Origin: CAWJLE01 sp963843645
GTDB taxonomy: Bacteria; Chloroflexota; Anaerolineae; DAOTYC01
Assembly (NCBI GenBank): GCA_963843645.1
Contig: CAWJLE010000005.1
Location: 186,001-250,000, forward strand
Direction: 5' to 3'
DNA: 64,000 bases
The notes below the pieces were generated by a model. It saw nothing but the letters and a program-made list of their open reading frames with translations, made no database searches and was not told the origin of the DNA. Below, piece after piece: positions 1 through 8,683 of this stretch (positions are counted from its first letter, which is position 1; the number at the start of each line of letters is the position of its first letter). Made by a program: the position numbers and the translations under genes.

Positions 1-732
1 CAGCGCCGACTCGATGGCGATTGCTTTGTTGAAAAGGCTGTCGCGCGTGTTGGGGTCGTCAACCGGGGCGCCGAAGCGGCTTACGAGCGCCCACAGAATG
101 CCGGCCTCGTGCATGTAACACAGAGGCGCATCGAGGGTCGGCAGGGCCAGGATGCGGCTCCACTCGTCACGAATACGCTCGGCGGACACCTGGCCCAGCA
201 CAGGCAGGGCTTGGCGGACGAGCCGGTCCGTATCCGGGTCGATGTTGAAACCGAGCTCCCCGGTCAGGCGTACCGCCCTCAGAATGCGGATAGGGTCATC
301 GGAGATAGACGTTGGTGAAACCGCGCGCAGTCGTTTCGCCCGCAGATCGGCCTGCCCTCCCTGCGGATCGATGACGCTCGCCGCGCTGCGATCGGACAAG
401 CTGAGGGCCATGGCGTTGATCGTGAAGTCGCGCTCGGACAGATCGGCCTCGAGGTCTCCGCCCTTCAGACGGGCGAAATCGACCTCTTTGATGCCGTCAT
501 CGGACGGCAGCAGGACGCGCGCCGTCTGCCGGGCCTCATCCAACACGTAGAAGGCCCCACCCAGTGCGTCCGCAGCCTGGCGGCTCAACGACAGCGTGTC
601 GCCGTCGACCGCGACGTCGACGTCGTAGATGGGACGGCCGAGCAGGAGATCGCGCACGTAGCCGCCGACCAGGTACGCGGTGACCCCCCTCGCCCCCAGC
701 CATTCGACGAGGCAGTCCAAAAGGGCATCCAT
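1..732 (-). CDS. tRNA nucleotidyltransferase / poly(A) polymerase family protein (partial, C-terminus outside window)
   Basis: Adds or repairs the 3' CCA of tRNA in the cytoplasm (class II nucleotidyltransferase superfamily). The frame is open from ATG at 732 to the window edge, giving 244 residues. The catalytic head is clear: LVGGYVRDLLLGR near residues 18-30 matches the GGxVRD nucleotide loop, YDVDV follows with the paired metal-binding aspartates, RDFTINAMA lies near residue 95, and DPIRILRAVR near residue 140 is the family's template-arm motif. The C-terminal RNA-binding or HD part lies beyond the edge, so a CCA-adding enzyme, an A-adding enzyme and a poly(A) polymerase cannot be separated. 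It points the same way as the kor genes but starts about 130 nt beyond korC, so it may belong to the same transcript. Confidence 0.9.
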   Translation of the reverse strand, partial: MDALLDCLVEWLGARGVTAYLVGGYVRDLLLGRPIYDVDVAVDGDTLSLSRQAADALGGAFYVLDEARQTARVLLPSDDGIKEVDFARLKGGDLEADLSERDFTINAMALSLSDRSAASVIDPQGGQADLRAKRLRAVSPTSISDDPIRILRAVRLTGELGFNIDPDTDRLVRQALPVLGQVSAERIRDEWSRILALPTLDAPLCYMHEAGILWALVSRFGAPVDDPNTRDSLFNKAIAIESAL

Positions 733-863
733 AGGCGAGGTCAACTCCGATCGATCCCGGCTACCAATCAACTCCCGACGCCGCAACGACGCCGTCGCGT
801 CGAGTCTTGGAGACTTCGGAGGTTTCGGCTACACACAGCACGGGACTGCATCACGTGCGGCTT

Positions 864-1424
864 TCATCCCCACTTGCGGCCAATCTCGAGGCGAATGTTC
901 TGGGCTTCGGTGAAACCCGCCTCGAGTGCCTTCAGGTTCATCTCATCCGTCCCGCGAGGCGCGCGCGCCAGGACCGATTGCCGAGCCGCTTCGCGGCCGA
1001 TCACGTCGGTGAGACCCACGATCAAGCCGAGGGCGACGATGTTGGCTGCGATGGCCCGGCCGGTGGCCTGTTCGGCCAGCTGCGTGATTGGTACTCTGAT
1101 CGCGCGCGTCGTGGGCACGCGCGTGACGTGGTCCGAATCGACGATGACGATGCCGTCGGGCTTGGTCTCACGGAAGTACTTGTCGCAGGCCTCCTGGCTC
1201 ATCGCCAGCAGCAGATCTGCGGAGATCACCTTGGGGAAATCGATCTCGCCGTCTGAGATGATCACTTCGGACCGACTCGCCCCGCCGCGCTGCTCGGCTC
1301 CGTACGACTGGGTCTGGGTGGCATTCTTGCCGTCGTAGATCGTCGCGGCCTCAGACAAAATCAGCCCGGCGAGGATGAGGCCCTGGCCTCCCTCGCCCGC
1401 CAGGCGGATCTCGAACCGGTCGTC
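864..1424 (-). CDS. korC: 2-oxoacid:ferredoxin oxidoreductase, gamma subunit
   Basis: Gamma subunit of a four-subunit 2-oxoacid:ferredoxin oxidoreductase, which carries the CoA-interacting domain. The start of the domain reads EIRLAGEGGQGLILAGLILSE, the typical gamma-family opening, and the protein ends at a TGA at 864 after about 185 residues, a normal length. Its frame differs from that of the beta subunit, whose open frame runs on to 1361. No ATG, GTG or TTG in the gamma frame lies close to the domain start: CAT, CAC and CAA are all absent from + strand 1381-1500. The start given is therefore only the domain boundary. Either a base is lost or gained in the sequence, or beta and gamma are joined by a frameshift. 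Last gene of korDABC. Confidence 0.82.
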   Translation of the reverse strand, partial: DDRFEIRLAGEGGQGLILAGLILSEAATIYDGKNATQTQSYGAEQRGGASRSEVIISDGEIDFPKVISADLLLAMSQEACDKYFRETKPDGIVIVDSDHVTRVPTTRAIRVPITQLAEQATGRAIAANIVALGLIVGLTDVIGREAARQSVLARAPRGTDEMNLKALEAGFTEAQNIRLEIGRKWG

Positions 1425-2326
1425 CTCTCGTCCCTTGCCCGCGTGGGCGGAGTCTTCTTCGGCGATGTGTCGGCGGGTGCGCTGGCTTTGGCGCTCTCGG
1501 CCTGCCGCCTGGCTTCGGCGATGATCTGATCGTAGCGGTCGCCATACTCGGGAATATCCCGGTCCAGGACTTTGCCGTGGACGATCTTCTGCGCCCGCTC
1601 GTCTGGGGCCAGCTTTTCTGCTGCAGCCGCCGAAACGCTCTCTTCCTTGAGCCGGCGCATCATCTCGACGGCGCCGCCCTGCTTGTTCATGCGGCCGAAG
1701 GTGGTGTGGCAGTAGCTGACCACCTCCACCACGGAGAAGCCCTTCTTCTGCAGACCCTCGCTGATGAGCCTGTCCATCTCCTGAACGTGATATACAGTGC
1801 TGCGGGCCACGTAGGCCGCTCCGGCCGCGGCGGCCAGGTCGCAGATCGGCAGCGGCTGCTCGATCGTGCCGTACGGTGCAGTGGCTGAAAGCTTCCCCAT
1901 CGGCGTCGTCGGCGAATACTGCCCGCCGGTCATGCCGTAGATCCGGTTGTTGACGATGATACAGGTGAGGTCGATGTTGCGGCGGGCGGCGTGAATGAAA
2001 TGGTTGCCGCCGATGGCCATCGCATCGCCATCGCCCATCACCACGACGACGTGCATATCCGGCCGGAATAGCTTCAACCCGGTGGCGAAGGCCACGGCAC
2101 GGCCGTGAGTGGTGTGCATGGTGTTGAAATCCGCGTACACGGGCATTCGGCCGGTGCACCCGATGCCTGATATAAGCGCTACTTCGTCCTTCTCGTAGCC
2201 CACCTGATCGATGGCGCGGATCAAGCTGCCGAGCACGATGCCGATTCCACAGCCCGGGCACCACAGGTTCGGGAACTTCTTGCTGTGCCTGAGGTATTGG
2301 TATATCGCCTGTTCTTCTCGTTTCAC
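1361..2326 (-). CDS. korB: 2-oxoacid:ferredoxin oxidoreductase, beta subunit
   Basis: Beta subunit, which binds thiamine diphosphate. WCPGCGIG near residue 23 is the family's N-terminal motif; ISGIGCTGR follows; GDGDAMAIGGNH with the downstream VNNRIYGMTGGQ is the TPP/Mg2+ binding motif. I chose GTG at 2326 because GGAG lies 8 nt upstream. The longer open frame from 2401 would translate an intergenic palindromic repeat and is rejected. The last ~30 residues of the open frame are low-complexity and overlap the gamma subunit coding region, so the true beta C-terminus is probably near 1430. With korA, korC, korD and the nearby sucCD, 2-oxoglutarate is the likeliest substrate (inference). Confidence 0.88.
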   Translation of the reverse strand: MKREEQAIYQYLRHSKKFPNLWCPGCGIGIVLGSLIRAIDQVGYEKDEVALISGIGCTGRMPVYADFNTMHTTHGRAVAFATGLKLFRPDMHVVVVMGDGDAMAIGGNHFIHAARRNIDLTCIIVNNRIYGMTGGQYSPTTPMGKLSATAPYGTIEQPLPICDLAAAAGAAYVARSTVYHVQEMDRLISEGLQKKGFSVVEVVSYCHTTFGRMNKQGGAVEMMRRLKEESVSAAAAEKLAPDERAQKIVHGKVLDRDIPEYGDRYDQIIAEARRQAESAKASAPADTSPKKTPPTRARDERTTGSRSAWRAREARASSSPG

Positions 2327-2366
2327 CCGTGACGCTCCATATACACTGAGGCTTCCCAGATTCTCA

Positions 2367-2398
2367 AACTTCCGAAGTGTCCTAAAACTTCGGAAGTT
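2367..2398. repeat. Palindromic intergenic repeat, copy R1 (korA-korB junction)
   Basis: AACTTCCGAAGT at 2367-2378 is the exact inverse of ACTTCGGAAGTT at 2387-2398, with an 8-nt spacer. The same arms recur at 19170, 32677 (partly), 50374, 51053, 51117 and 56537. Its place inside an operon argues against a full terminator; an mRNA-processing or stabilising hairpin, or a small mobile repeat, fits better. Confidence 0.85.
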
Positions 2399-2435
2399 CA
2401 AAAATCTCCGGGAGTTTTTTGACGTTGGAAGCTGC

Positions 2436-3557
2436 CTACTTCTCCTCGATAGCGGCCAGAATCTGCTGCGGGTTGATCATTTCCCCGTCGGCACGATTGA
2501 CCCGGCGTACCTTCGCCTGCCCGACCACCCGTTCCACTTCCAAGACCAGTTGGCCACGATTCATCTCGGGCACGATGACCTTCCGCACTCCCCGAGCTAC
2601 CCTGGCTACCGCGCTGACCGGGAATGGCCAGAGCGTCTGCAGCGTCATGAGCCCGACGTTGTGGCGCTTGGCGCGGGCCAGCTTGACGGCGTGCCGGGCT
2701 GATCGAGCCGTGGCGCCGTACGAGATGATCACGTCTCGGGCGCCATTGGTCCACTCCTCTTTGTAGAGGCAGATCGTGTCCTCGTTGAGCTGAATCTTGT
2801 TGAAAACGCGCTCCAGCCAGGGATTGATCTCGTCCAGCCTCTGGGTGGGATAACCCGCACGGTCGTGCAAGAGGCCGGTGATGTGGTACCGATACCCCTC
2901 ACCGAAGTTCGCCATCGGTGGTACGGCTACCGAATTGTCCTCGTAAGGGAAATACCACTCTGGCGGGACGTTGCTCTGCACCCGGTTCCACACTTCGACT
3001 TCGCCGGACGCCGGAAGGTCGACCTTCTCCCGCATGTGGCCGATCACCTCGTCCAGAAGCAGGATCACCGGCGTGCGGTACAGCTCGGAGAAGTTGAATG
3101 CCTGGACCGTGGCAGTGAACGCCTCCATCACGGAAGACGCGGTAAGCGCGATGATGGGGTGGTCGCCGTGAGTGCCCCACCGGGCCTGCATCACGTCGCC
3201 CTGCGAGGGGCTGGTCGGCTGGCCCGTGCTGGGACCCAGCCGCTGGACGTCGACGACGACGCACGGAATCTCCGCCATCGCCGCGTAGCCGACGTGCTCT
3301 TGCATCAACGAGAAGCCGGGTCCGGAGGTCGCCGTCATGGCCTTGGCGCCGCCGGCCGAGGCTCCGATGACGGCTGCCAGGCTGCCCAACTCGTCTTCCA
3401 TCTGGATGAATTTGCCGCCGATCTGCGGCAACCGCCGGGACAACGATTCTGCGATACTTGTAGAGGGCGTAATCGGATATCCGGCGAAGAAATTGCAGCC
3501 CGCGGCGAGTGCGCCCTCCGCACAGGCATCGTTACCTGACATAAAACGAATCGTCAC
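2436..3557 (-). CDS. korA: 2-oxoacid:ferredoxin oxidoreductase, alpha subunit
   Basis: Alpha subunit (pyrimidine-binding domain) of the oxidoreductase that converts a 2-oxoacid plus CoA to acyl-CoA, CO2 and reduced ferredoxin. The 373-residue protein opens with the family signature NDACAEGALAAG (residues 9-20) and AGYPITPST (25-33), followed by FIQMEDELGSLAAVIGAS and ATSGPGFSLM. The C-terminal transketolase-like domain includes ISYGATARSARHAV. The start is GTG at 3557, which overlaps the korD stop as GTGA, so translation is probably coupled. An ATG six residues in is an alternative. The alpha subunit is not fused to gamma, as in KorAB/KorDABC-type enzymes. A palindromic repeat separates it from korB. 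Confidence 0.92.
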   Translation of the reverse strand: MTIRFMSGNDACAEGALAAGCNFFAGYPITPSTSIAESLSRRLPQIGGKFIQMEDELGSLAAVIGASAGGAKAMTATSGPGFSLMQEHVGYAAMAEIPCVVVDVQRLGPSTGQPTSPSQGDVMQARWGTHGDHPIIALTASSVMEAFTATVQAFNFSELYRTPVILLLDEVIGHMREKVDLPASGEVEVWNRVQSNVPPEWYFPYEDNSVAVPPMANFGEGYRYHITGLLHDRAGYPTQRLDEINPWLERVFNKIQLNEDTICLYKEEWTNGARDVIISYGATARSARHAVKLARAKRHNVGLMTLQTLWPFPVSAVARVARGVRKVIVPEMNRGQLVLEVERVVGQAKVRRVNRADGEMINPQQILAAIEEK

Positions 3558-3877
3558 TCACCCGCCTCCTCACAGTGGCAAGCCCCGGCCGCAACCTCGG
3601 GTTCTTCCTCGAGCCGCAGCACGATGGCGAAATCCGGGCAGTGAATCACGCACCAGTTGCAGCTGGTGCAGCGCTCGGGAAATGCGACCACCGGATGCCC
3701 TTCGGCGTCCTCCTCGAACACTTTTCTGGGACAAAAGGCCACGCACAGTCCACAGCCCTTGCACCAGTTGGCAAATACTGTGACCCGTGCGTGGCGTCGT
3801 GCTGCGCGCACGCCTTTGTTTTCATTTGCGTCGACCGCTTGTGCGGGATCGTCCGCTGTCGTCTCTTTGCTGGCCAT
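3554..3877 (-). CDS. korD: Ferredoxin-like 4Fe-4S subunit of 2-oxoacid:ferredoxin oxidoreductase
   Basis: Small (107 residues) electron-transfer subunit with two 4Fe-4S clusters. The cysteine sets are C39-C42-C45-C49 (WCKGCGLCVAFCP) and C70-C73-C76-C80 (CTSCNWCVIHCP), both CxxCxxCxxxCP. The N-terminal 35 residues are charged and probably disordered. The start is ATG at 3877 because GGAGGTGAC lies directly upstream; an in-frame ATG 17 codons earlier would be wasteful. First gene of the operon korD-korA-korB-korC, with a 4-nt overlap into korA. It would pass electrons from the TPP site to soluble ferredoxin. Confidence 0.92.
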   Translation of the reverse strand: MASKETTADDPAQAVDANENKGVRAARRHARVTVFANWCKGCGLCVAFCPRKVFEEDAEGHPVVAFPERCTSCNWCVIHCPDFAIVLRLEEEPEVAAGACHCEEAGE

Positions 3878-3918
3878 GTCACCTCCCAAACCGAAGCGTC
3901 CTCGCCTCAGCCGGGGAT

Positions 3919-3948
3919 ATTTTACCACTCCTGAACGCGACTACGCAA
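3919..3948 (-). promoter_or_regulatory. Possible promoter of the kor operon
   Basis: On the minus strand TGGTAAAAT gives an extended -10 (hexamer TAAAAT, 3924-3919), with TTGCGT 18 nt upstream (3948-3943). The -35 is weak (3 of 6). It sits about 42 nt before the korD start. Confidence 0.4.
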
Positions 3949-3968
3949 ATAAGACTTAGAAAGCTCGT

Positions 3969-3997
3969 TTGACCGTGGCCCTGTCAACGTGTAGCAT
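3969..3997 (+). promoter_or_regulatory. Probable promoter of the YciI-like gene
   Basis: TTGACC (3969-3974), 17 nt, TAGCAT (3992-3997): 5 of 6 and 4 of 6 matches to the sigma-70 consensus, placed 57 nt before the GTG start at 4055. Confidence 0.5.
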
Positions 3998-4054
3998 ACC
4001 CTCATGGACCGATCATTGACCATTTTCTGCGGACGTTGTTCTGGAGGCTAGGAC

Positions 4055-4393
4055 GTGCAAACGATTACCGACGAGTACATGCGGCAAATGATGCCCCAAG
4101 CCAGGGCTTACACGGTCGTCATCTTGAGAGCCGGACCGAGACGAAACGAGCCTGATGTTGAGAAGATCGTCTGGGAGCATGGCCGGCGGAACTTCGCGCT
4201 CCGCGCGGACGGTGTGCTGTCCATCGTCTGTCCCGTCAGGGACGGGAGCGATGTGAGTGGCATCGGCATCTTCAACGCCAGTGTTGAGGAAACGAAGAGG
4301 ATCATGGACGAAGACCCCGGCGTACAAGCGGGGGTCTTCGTCTACGAGCTTCATCCATGCCGCAGCTTCCCGGGAGACAGCCTGCCGGTGTGA
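4055..4393 (+). CDS. YciI/YCII-related protein
   Basis: A 112-residue protein of the YCII (ferredoxin-like alpha/beta) family. Family features visible are the central VCPVRDGSDVSGIGIF strand-loop and the C-terminal EDPGVQAGVFVYELHPCRSF, matching the usual DDPaVkaGvf.yevhPcr.fpG ending. The biochemical role of these small proteins is mostly unknown; some act as small dehydrochlorinase- or isomerase-like enzymes. The start is GTG at 4055 with GGAGG 7 nt upstream. It is a single gene divergent from korD and convergent with the DUF2079 gene (18 nt between stops), so probably a monocistron. Confidence 0.75.
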   Translation: MQTITDEYMRQMMPQARAYTVVILRAGPRRNEPDVEKIVWEHGRRNFALRADGVLSIVCPVRDGSDVSGIGIFNASVEETKRIMDEDPGVQAGVFVYELHPCRSFPGDSLPV

Positions 4394-4411
4394 AAGGCTC
4401 GGATATCAGAG

Positions 4412-6302
4412 CTACTCCGCAGGGACGAGCGTGGCGTGGTCGGCGCCGTCGGCGGTGAGCAGATTCTGGCCGGAGCCGGTCTCGCGCAGACCGGCGACGA
4501 GCGTTCCCCGACCCGCCGCACCGACGGTCAGGTACAGCGCGCCGCGCAGCGGCTCGCCCTTGTGCCAGGACTTGACCGGCTGCCGACCGGCGACAGGCGG
4601 GCCGGACTGGTCCGCGAGGACCTGGCCTGTGGCCCCGTCCACGAGCCGCACGAACGTGGTGTAGTCTGAATCCACACTCGCAGTGCGGCGCCAATACATG
4701 TTGACCTGAACGCGATCACCGGCCTTGAGCTGCAGCGGCTCGCCTGGCGCCGCCGTCTGCTCGAAGAAGCCGGCCGGGTCCGCCACCGCCACCGAGGCGG
4801 TCTGGAGCGCGATGCGTCCGTCGAATACCGCCAGATCGGCGGTGCCGGTCGGCGTCACGACCTTGTGCAGCCAAAGCAGACCGTCATCCTCGTAGATCGG
4901 GCGGAAGTTGACCCGTGGCAGCACTTCGCCGTCCACGATCGCGTCGTAGCGGTCGGCGCACCGGGTAGCGATTGCCTTGCCGGTCCAGGACGATGTCGTC
5001 GGCGTCATCGATGACGCTGGGGAAGACGTACACGGCCTTGCGTTGAGAGACGTGCGGCACGATGTCGCTCTGTGCGGATACGACGGAATCGGGAGCGATC
5101 CGCTGCAAGATGGCTTCGATCTGCCGGCCGCGCCCTGGGGCGTGCCCTGGGCCTGGAGGGCCGCCGGGGCCTCGCTGAATCGACCGAACGAGTACACGCT
5201 GCCCAGGATCATCAACGTCACGGCGGCGGCGCGCCACCGGCCGTGCAGGCGAGCGATTGCCTGGATGGCGGCGACGAACAGGATCGGCAGGAGGGGAGCG
5301 ACGTGCCACTCCTGGAGGGTGTACAAGCGAAGGCTCGTCGCTGAGCTGAAGGTACAGAAAGACCGGCAGCGACAGGGCGAGGACCGGCCAGCCGAGCAGT
5401 GCCACGAAGCCCGTGGGCAAGAGCTGGCGCAGAAATGCGAGCGCAATGTCCGCGCGGGCCAGGTGGATCAGGGGCACGAGCGGCTGGGTGAGCAACGTCC
5501 GCAGCGCTGCCCTGGGTGTGTCGCCCAGGTAGCCGTACCGGGCGCCGATGGAGCCGTACTCGCCTTCCTCACGAAAGGCCGGAATGATCGCCTGAAGCGA
5601 CAGTCCAAGCCAGGCCAGGCTGAACACGCTGATCGCCGCACCCCAGCCTCGGGCGCGCTGATCGAAGAGCAGGAACACGCCGAAGGCAAGGGTCAGAATG
5701 GCCATATCTTCCTTGCACAGAAGGGCCAGGAGCAGGCTGCCGGTTAGCAGCGCGTATCGCTTCTGCAGCAGGGCGTAGAGGGCCAGCGCCACGAACGGCG
5801 TGGCCAGCGCAATCTCGTGGAAGTCGTGCAGGTTCACCAGGTGCAGCGCCGGATTTAGGTAGAACGCCAAGAGAATGACCGGCGCCCAGCGCTCGTCCAC
5901 GCGCCGCGCGAGCCAGAAGATAGGCAGTCCGGCCGCGGCCAGGGCCAGGGTCTGCACCGCCAGTAGCGCGTGCACGTCCGACCACAGCCAATAGACGGGC
6001 GCTACCAGAAACAGAATGGGCGACAGATGGTCGCCCATGAAGTTGTAAGGATATTTGAGGGTGTTGGCGAAGGATTGACCGTGTGCCGCGCTCCAAACGA
6101 TCTGGTCGAAGTAGCCCAGGTCGAGAGCGTGAGTGAGAAACCGGTTGTGCAACTGCCAGACCAGGCCGGTGAACGCCACGAAATAGGCGACGGCCAGGAC
6201 GTACCCGCTCAGGCGCAGCGCTACAAGGCCCGCAGAGGGCTTCTCGCCGGCTCGCACCGCGTCCGGCGTCGAAATGTCACGCCGCCCGGCTGCTGCCGTC
6301 AA
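4412..6302 (-). pseudogene. DUF2079-family membrane protein (frameshifted)
   Basis: Large integral membrane protein resembling DUF2079 / GT-C-like proteins: many hydrophobic helices in the first ~330 residues, an early LDLGYFDQIVWSAAHG followed by NFMGDHLSPI (typical of DUF2079), and then a soluble C-terminal part. The sense reading changes frame at least three times: near 5325 (after YLQLSDEPSL), near 5150, and near 4960. Segments such as IVPHVSQRKAVYVFP, diagnostic of the family, appear only in the second frame. The start is a TTG at 6302 overlapping the sucD stop (TTGA); a GTG about 15 codons later is possible. The C-terminal ~120 residues form a beta-rich domain. Three lesions in one gene fit either sequencing indels or a decaying gene; similar lesions in sucCD favour the former. 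Confidence 0.7.
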
Positions 6303-7167
6303 TTGTGAGTCGCCACCATTTCTGCTACCTCGGCCGGATAGCGCGCGATTCGGACGCCGACCTCTTGGAGTGCGGCGATCTTATCGGCGGCGCCGCCCGA
6401 TCCGCCGGAGACGATCGCCCCGGCGTGGCCCATGCGCTTGTCGGCTGGCGCCGTTCGCCCGGCGATCAGCGCTGTGACCGGCTTGCTCATCTCGGTGGCG
6501 ATGAACGAGGCGGCCTCTTCCTCTTCCGATCCGCCGATCTCACCGATCAGGACCACCTGCTCCGTCAGCGGATCGTCCTCGAACAGGCGTAGGATCTCGA
6601 CGAATTTCGTTCCGGGGATCGGGTCGCCGCCGATGCCGAGTGCGGTCGATTGGCCGATGCCCCGCTGGGTCAGCTCGTGGACGACCTCGTAAGTCAGCGT
6701 GCCGCTGCGTGACACTACTCCGACGTTGCCCGGCATCAGGATGTTGCCGGGAATGATGCCGACCTTCGACTCGCCGGGCGTGATCAGGCCCGGACAGTTC
6801 GGGCCGATGAGGCGGATGTCCCGTCCGGCGCAGGTAACAGCGCACGTGGATCATGTCCAGCACAGGGATCCCCTCGGTAATGCACACGACCAGCGGGATG
6901 TCGGCCGCCGCGGCTTCCAGGATCGGCGTCGCCGGCGAAGGGCGCGGGCACGTAGATCACCGTGGCATTCGCCCCGGTGGCCAGGACGGCTTCACGCACG
7001 GTGTCGAACACCGGCACCCCTTCCATCCAGCTGCCGCCCTTGCCGGGCGCCGTCCCGGCGACGACCTGCGTCCCGTACTCGATCATCTGCTTGGTGTGGA
7101 ACTGACCCTCTCGGCCGGTGATACCCTGGACCAGAAGGCGTGTCTCTTTGTCGACTAGAATTGCCAT
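6299..7167 (-). CDS. sucD: Succinyl-CoA synthetase, alpha subunit (two frameshifts in sequence)
   Basis: Converts succinyl-CoA plus ADP/GDP and phosphate to succinate, CoA and NTP, together with SucC. The N-terminus MAILVDKETRLLVQGITGREG and YGTQVVAGTAPGKGG are the CoA-binding Rossmann domain. The C-terminal part contains GNVGVVSRSGTLTYE and IGEIGGSEEE. The active-site histidine region is present as GHAGAIVSGGSG. The reading frame breaks near 6935 and again near 6835, where the sense of CITEGIPVLDMIHV and then IRLIGPNCPGLITPG is found in neighbouring frames. Full-length equivalent is about 289 residues, normal for SucD. ATG at 7167 has GGGGG upstream. It follows sucC by 32 nt. Because this is a core TCA enzyme, the breaks are probably sequence errors. 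Confidence 0.9.
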
Positions 7168-7199
7168 GGCATTACCCCCATCAGCCTCGGTCGGGCTCG

Positions 7200-8349
7200 T
7201 CAGGATATCACTTTTTCGCCGCGCGCCGCCCGGACCGCTAACTGCGCCGCATCGATCAGGCTGCTGGCCGTGAGCATGCGCGCTTCCGCCAGGATGGCCT
7301 GGCCCTCTGCGCTGTTAGTCCCCACCAGGCGGGTGACGATGGGAACGTCCGTCTTGACTTCGCCCAGCGCCTCGAGGATGCCCTTGGCCACCTCGTCGCA
7401 GCGGGTGATGCCGCCGAAGATGTTGATCAGAATGGCCTTCACGTTGGCATCGGACAGGATGATGCGCAGCGCGGCGGCCACCTTGTCGGCCCGCGCGCCG
7501 CCGCCGATGTCCAGGAAGTTGGCCGGCTCGCCGCCGAACAGCTTGATGATGTCCATCGTGGCCATGGCCAGACCGGCGCCGTTCACCATGCAGCCGACCT
7601 GGCCCTCCAGCTTCACGTAGGTCAGGCCGTGGATGCGTGCGTCCCGCTCGAATTCGTTTTCTTCAGTCAGGTCGCGCATCTCTGCCAGCTGATCGTGGCG
7701 GAAGAGTCCGTTGTCGTCCAGGACCATCTTGCCGTCGACCGCCAGCAGTTTGTTCTGCCCGGTCACGACCAGTGGGTTAATCTCGGCGAGTGAGGCGTCT
7801 GATTCGATGAACGCCTTGTAGCAGCCCCTGGCAAATCTTCAGGAAGTCCGGGTGTCAGCTCGCGCTCCAGCCCAATGGCGAATGCCAGTTCGCGACACTG
7901 GAACGTCTGCAGGCCGATGCACGGGTCGATGTAGATCTTGATGATCTTCTCGGGCGCCGTCCGGGCGACCTCTTCGATGTCGACGCCGCCCTCGGACGAG
8001 GCCATCATCACCACGCAACGCTGCGCCCGGTCGATAGTAACGCCGAGATAGATCTCGCGGGCAATGTCGGCGGCCTCGTCGATCAGCACGCGGTTGACCC
8101 GCAGGCCCTTGATCTCCATGCCCAGGATGTCGCGGGCGCGGTCTTCGGCCTCGGTCTCGTTGGCCGCCAGCTTGATGCCGCCTGCCTTGCCGCGCCCGCC
8201 GACCAACACCTGCGCTTTGACGACCACACGTCCTTGCAAGTGGTCCGCGACGCGATGGGCTTCGTCGGGACTCGTGGCCACGTCCCCCTGGGGATCGGAA
8301 TGCCGTATTTGGCGAACAACCGTTTCGACTGATACTCTTGTAGCTTCAT
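7200..8349 (-). CDS. sucC: Succinyl-CoA synthetase, beta subunit (two frameshifts in sequence)
   Basis: ATP-grasp subunit that binds the nucleotide and succinate. The N-terminus MKLQEYQSKRLFAKYGIPIP is typical, followed in another frame by VVVKAQVLVGGRGKAGG (nucleotide loop), and in a third by the C-terminal ligase domain with GCMVNGAGLAMATMD, FLDIGGGA and INIFGGITRCDEVA. Breaks lie near 8285, in a run of C, and near 7828. Total length corresponds to about 383 residues, the normal SucC size. ATG at 8349 has GGAGGGAG upstream. First gene of sucCD, with a good promoter. Together with korDABC it converts 2-oxoglutarate to succinate with ferredoxin reduction and substrate-level phosphorylation, or the reverse in reductive carbon fixation. 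Confidence 0.92.
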
Positions 8350-8413
8350 TGCTCCCTCCCGCCGCCTGCTGCTGTGACCGAACTGCTGCGACCGGTGAGT
8401 GTCACCGCCGAAA

Positions 8414-8442
8414 ATTATACCATGCCTGAATTGTTTTCACAA
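8414..8442 (-). promoter_or_regulatory. Promoter of sucCD
   Basis: Minus strand TTGTGA (8442-8437), 17 nt, TATAAT (8419-8414) preceded by TGG, an extended -10. It lies about 65 nt upstream of the sucC start and is divergent from a + strand extended -10 at 8467. Confidence 0.7.
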
Positions 8443-8466
8443 CGCCGGTCATTGCTGGACCCGGCG

Positions 8467-8475
8467 TGCTATAAT
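8467..8475 (+). promoter_or_regulatory. Extended -10 promoter element upstream of the Thr-tRNA editing gene
   Basis: TGCTATAAT, a perfect extended -10, without a clear -35. It would give a leader of about 200 nt containing the inverted repeat at 8541-8634. Confidence 0.5.
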
Positions 8476-8540
8476 GCATCGTGGTTCTGGTATTTCGACA
8501 TTGGCCTCACTGTATGGCGACCTTTGCCTTGGTGAATTCC

Positions 8541-8634
8541 GAAACCGAGGATGAATGCAGATAACGCAGATGGAGACAATAATCCTCAGCTGTCGATCTT
8601 TCATCCGCGTTGATCCCATTCACCTGCGGTTTCC
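8541..8634. repeat. Imperfect inverted repeat of the 'CGCGGATTAACGCAGATG' type, copy 1
   Basis: The left arm 8541-8572 (GAAACC...ATAACGCAGATGG) and right arm 8602-8634 (CATCCGCGTTGAT...CTGCGGTTTCC) are rough inverse images. The same arm pair recurs at 10400-10509, where GAAACCACAG and CTGCGGTTTCC again form the outer ends. This looks like a dispersed intergenic palindrome, not a coding region. Confidence 0.65.
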
Positions 8635-8683
8635 AAGACCCGCTACCGATGCCGGGTCAAGTGTGGCTCAAGGAGAGTGCTTG

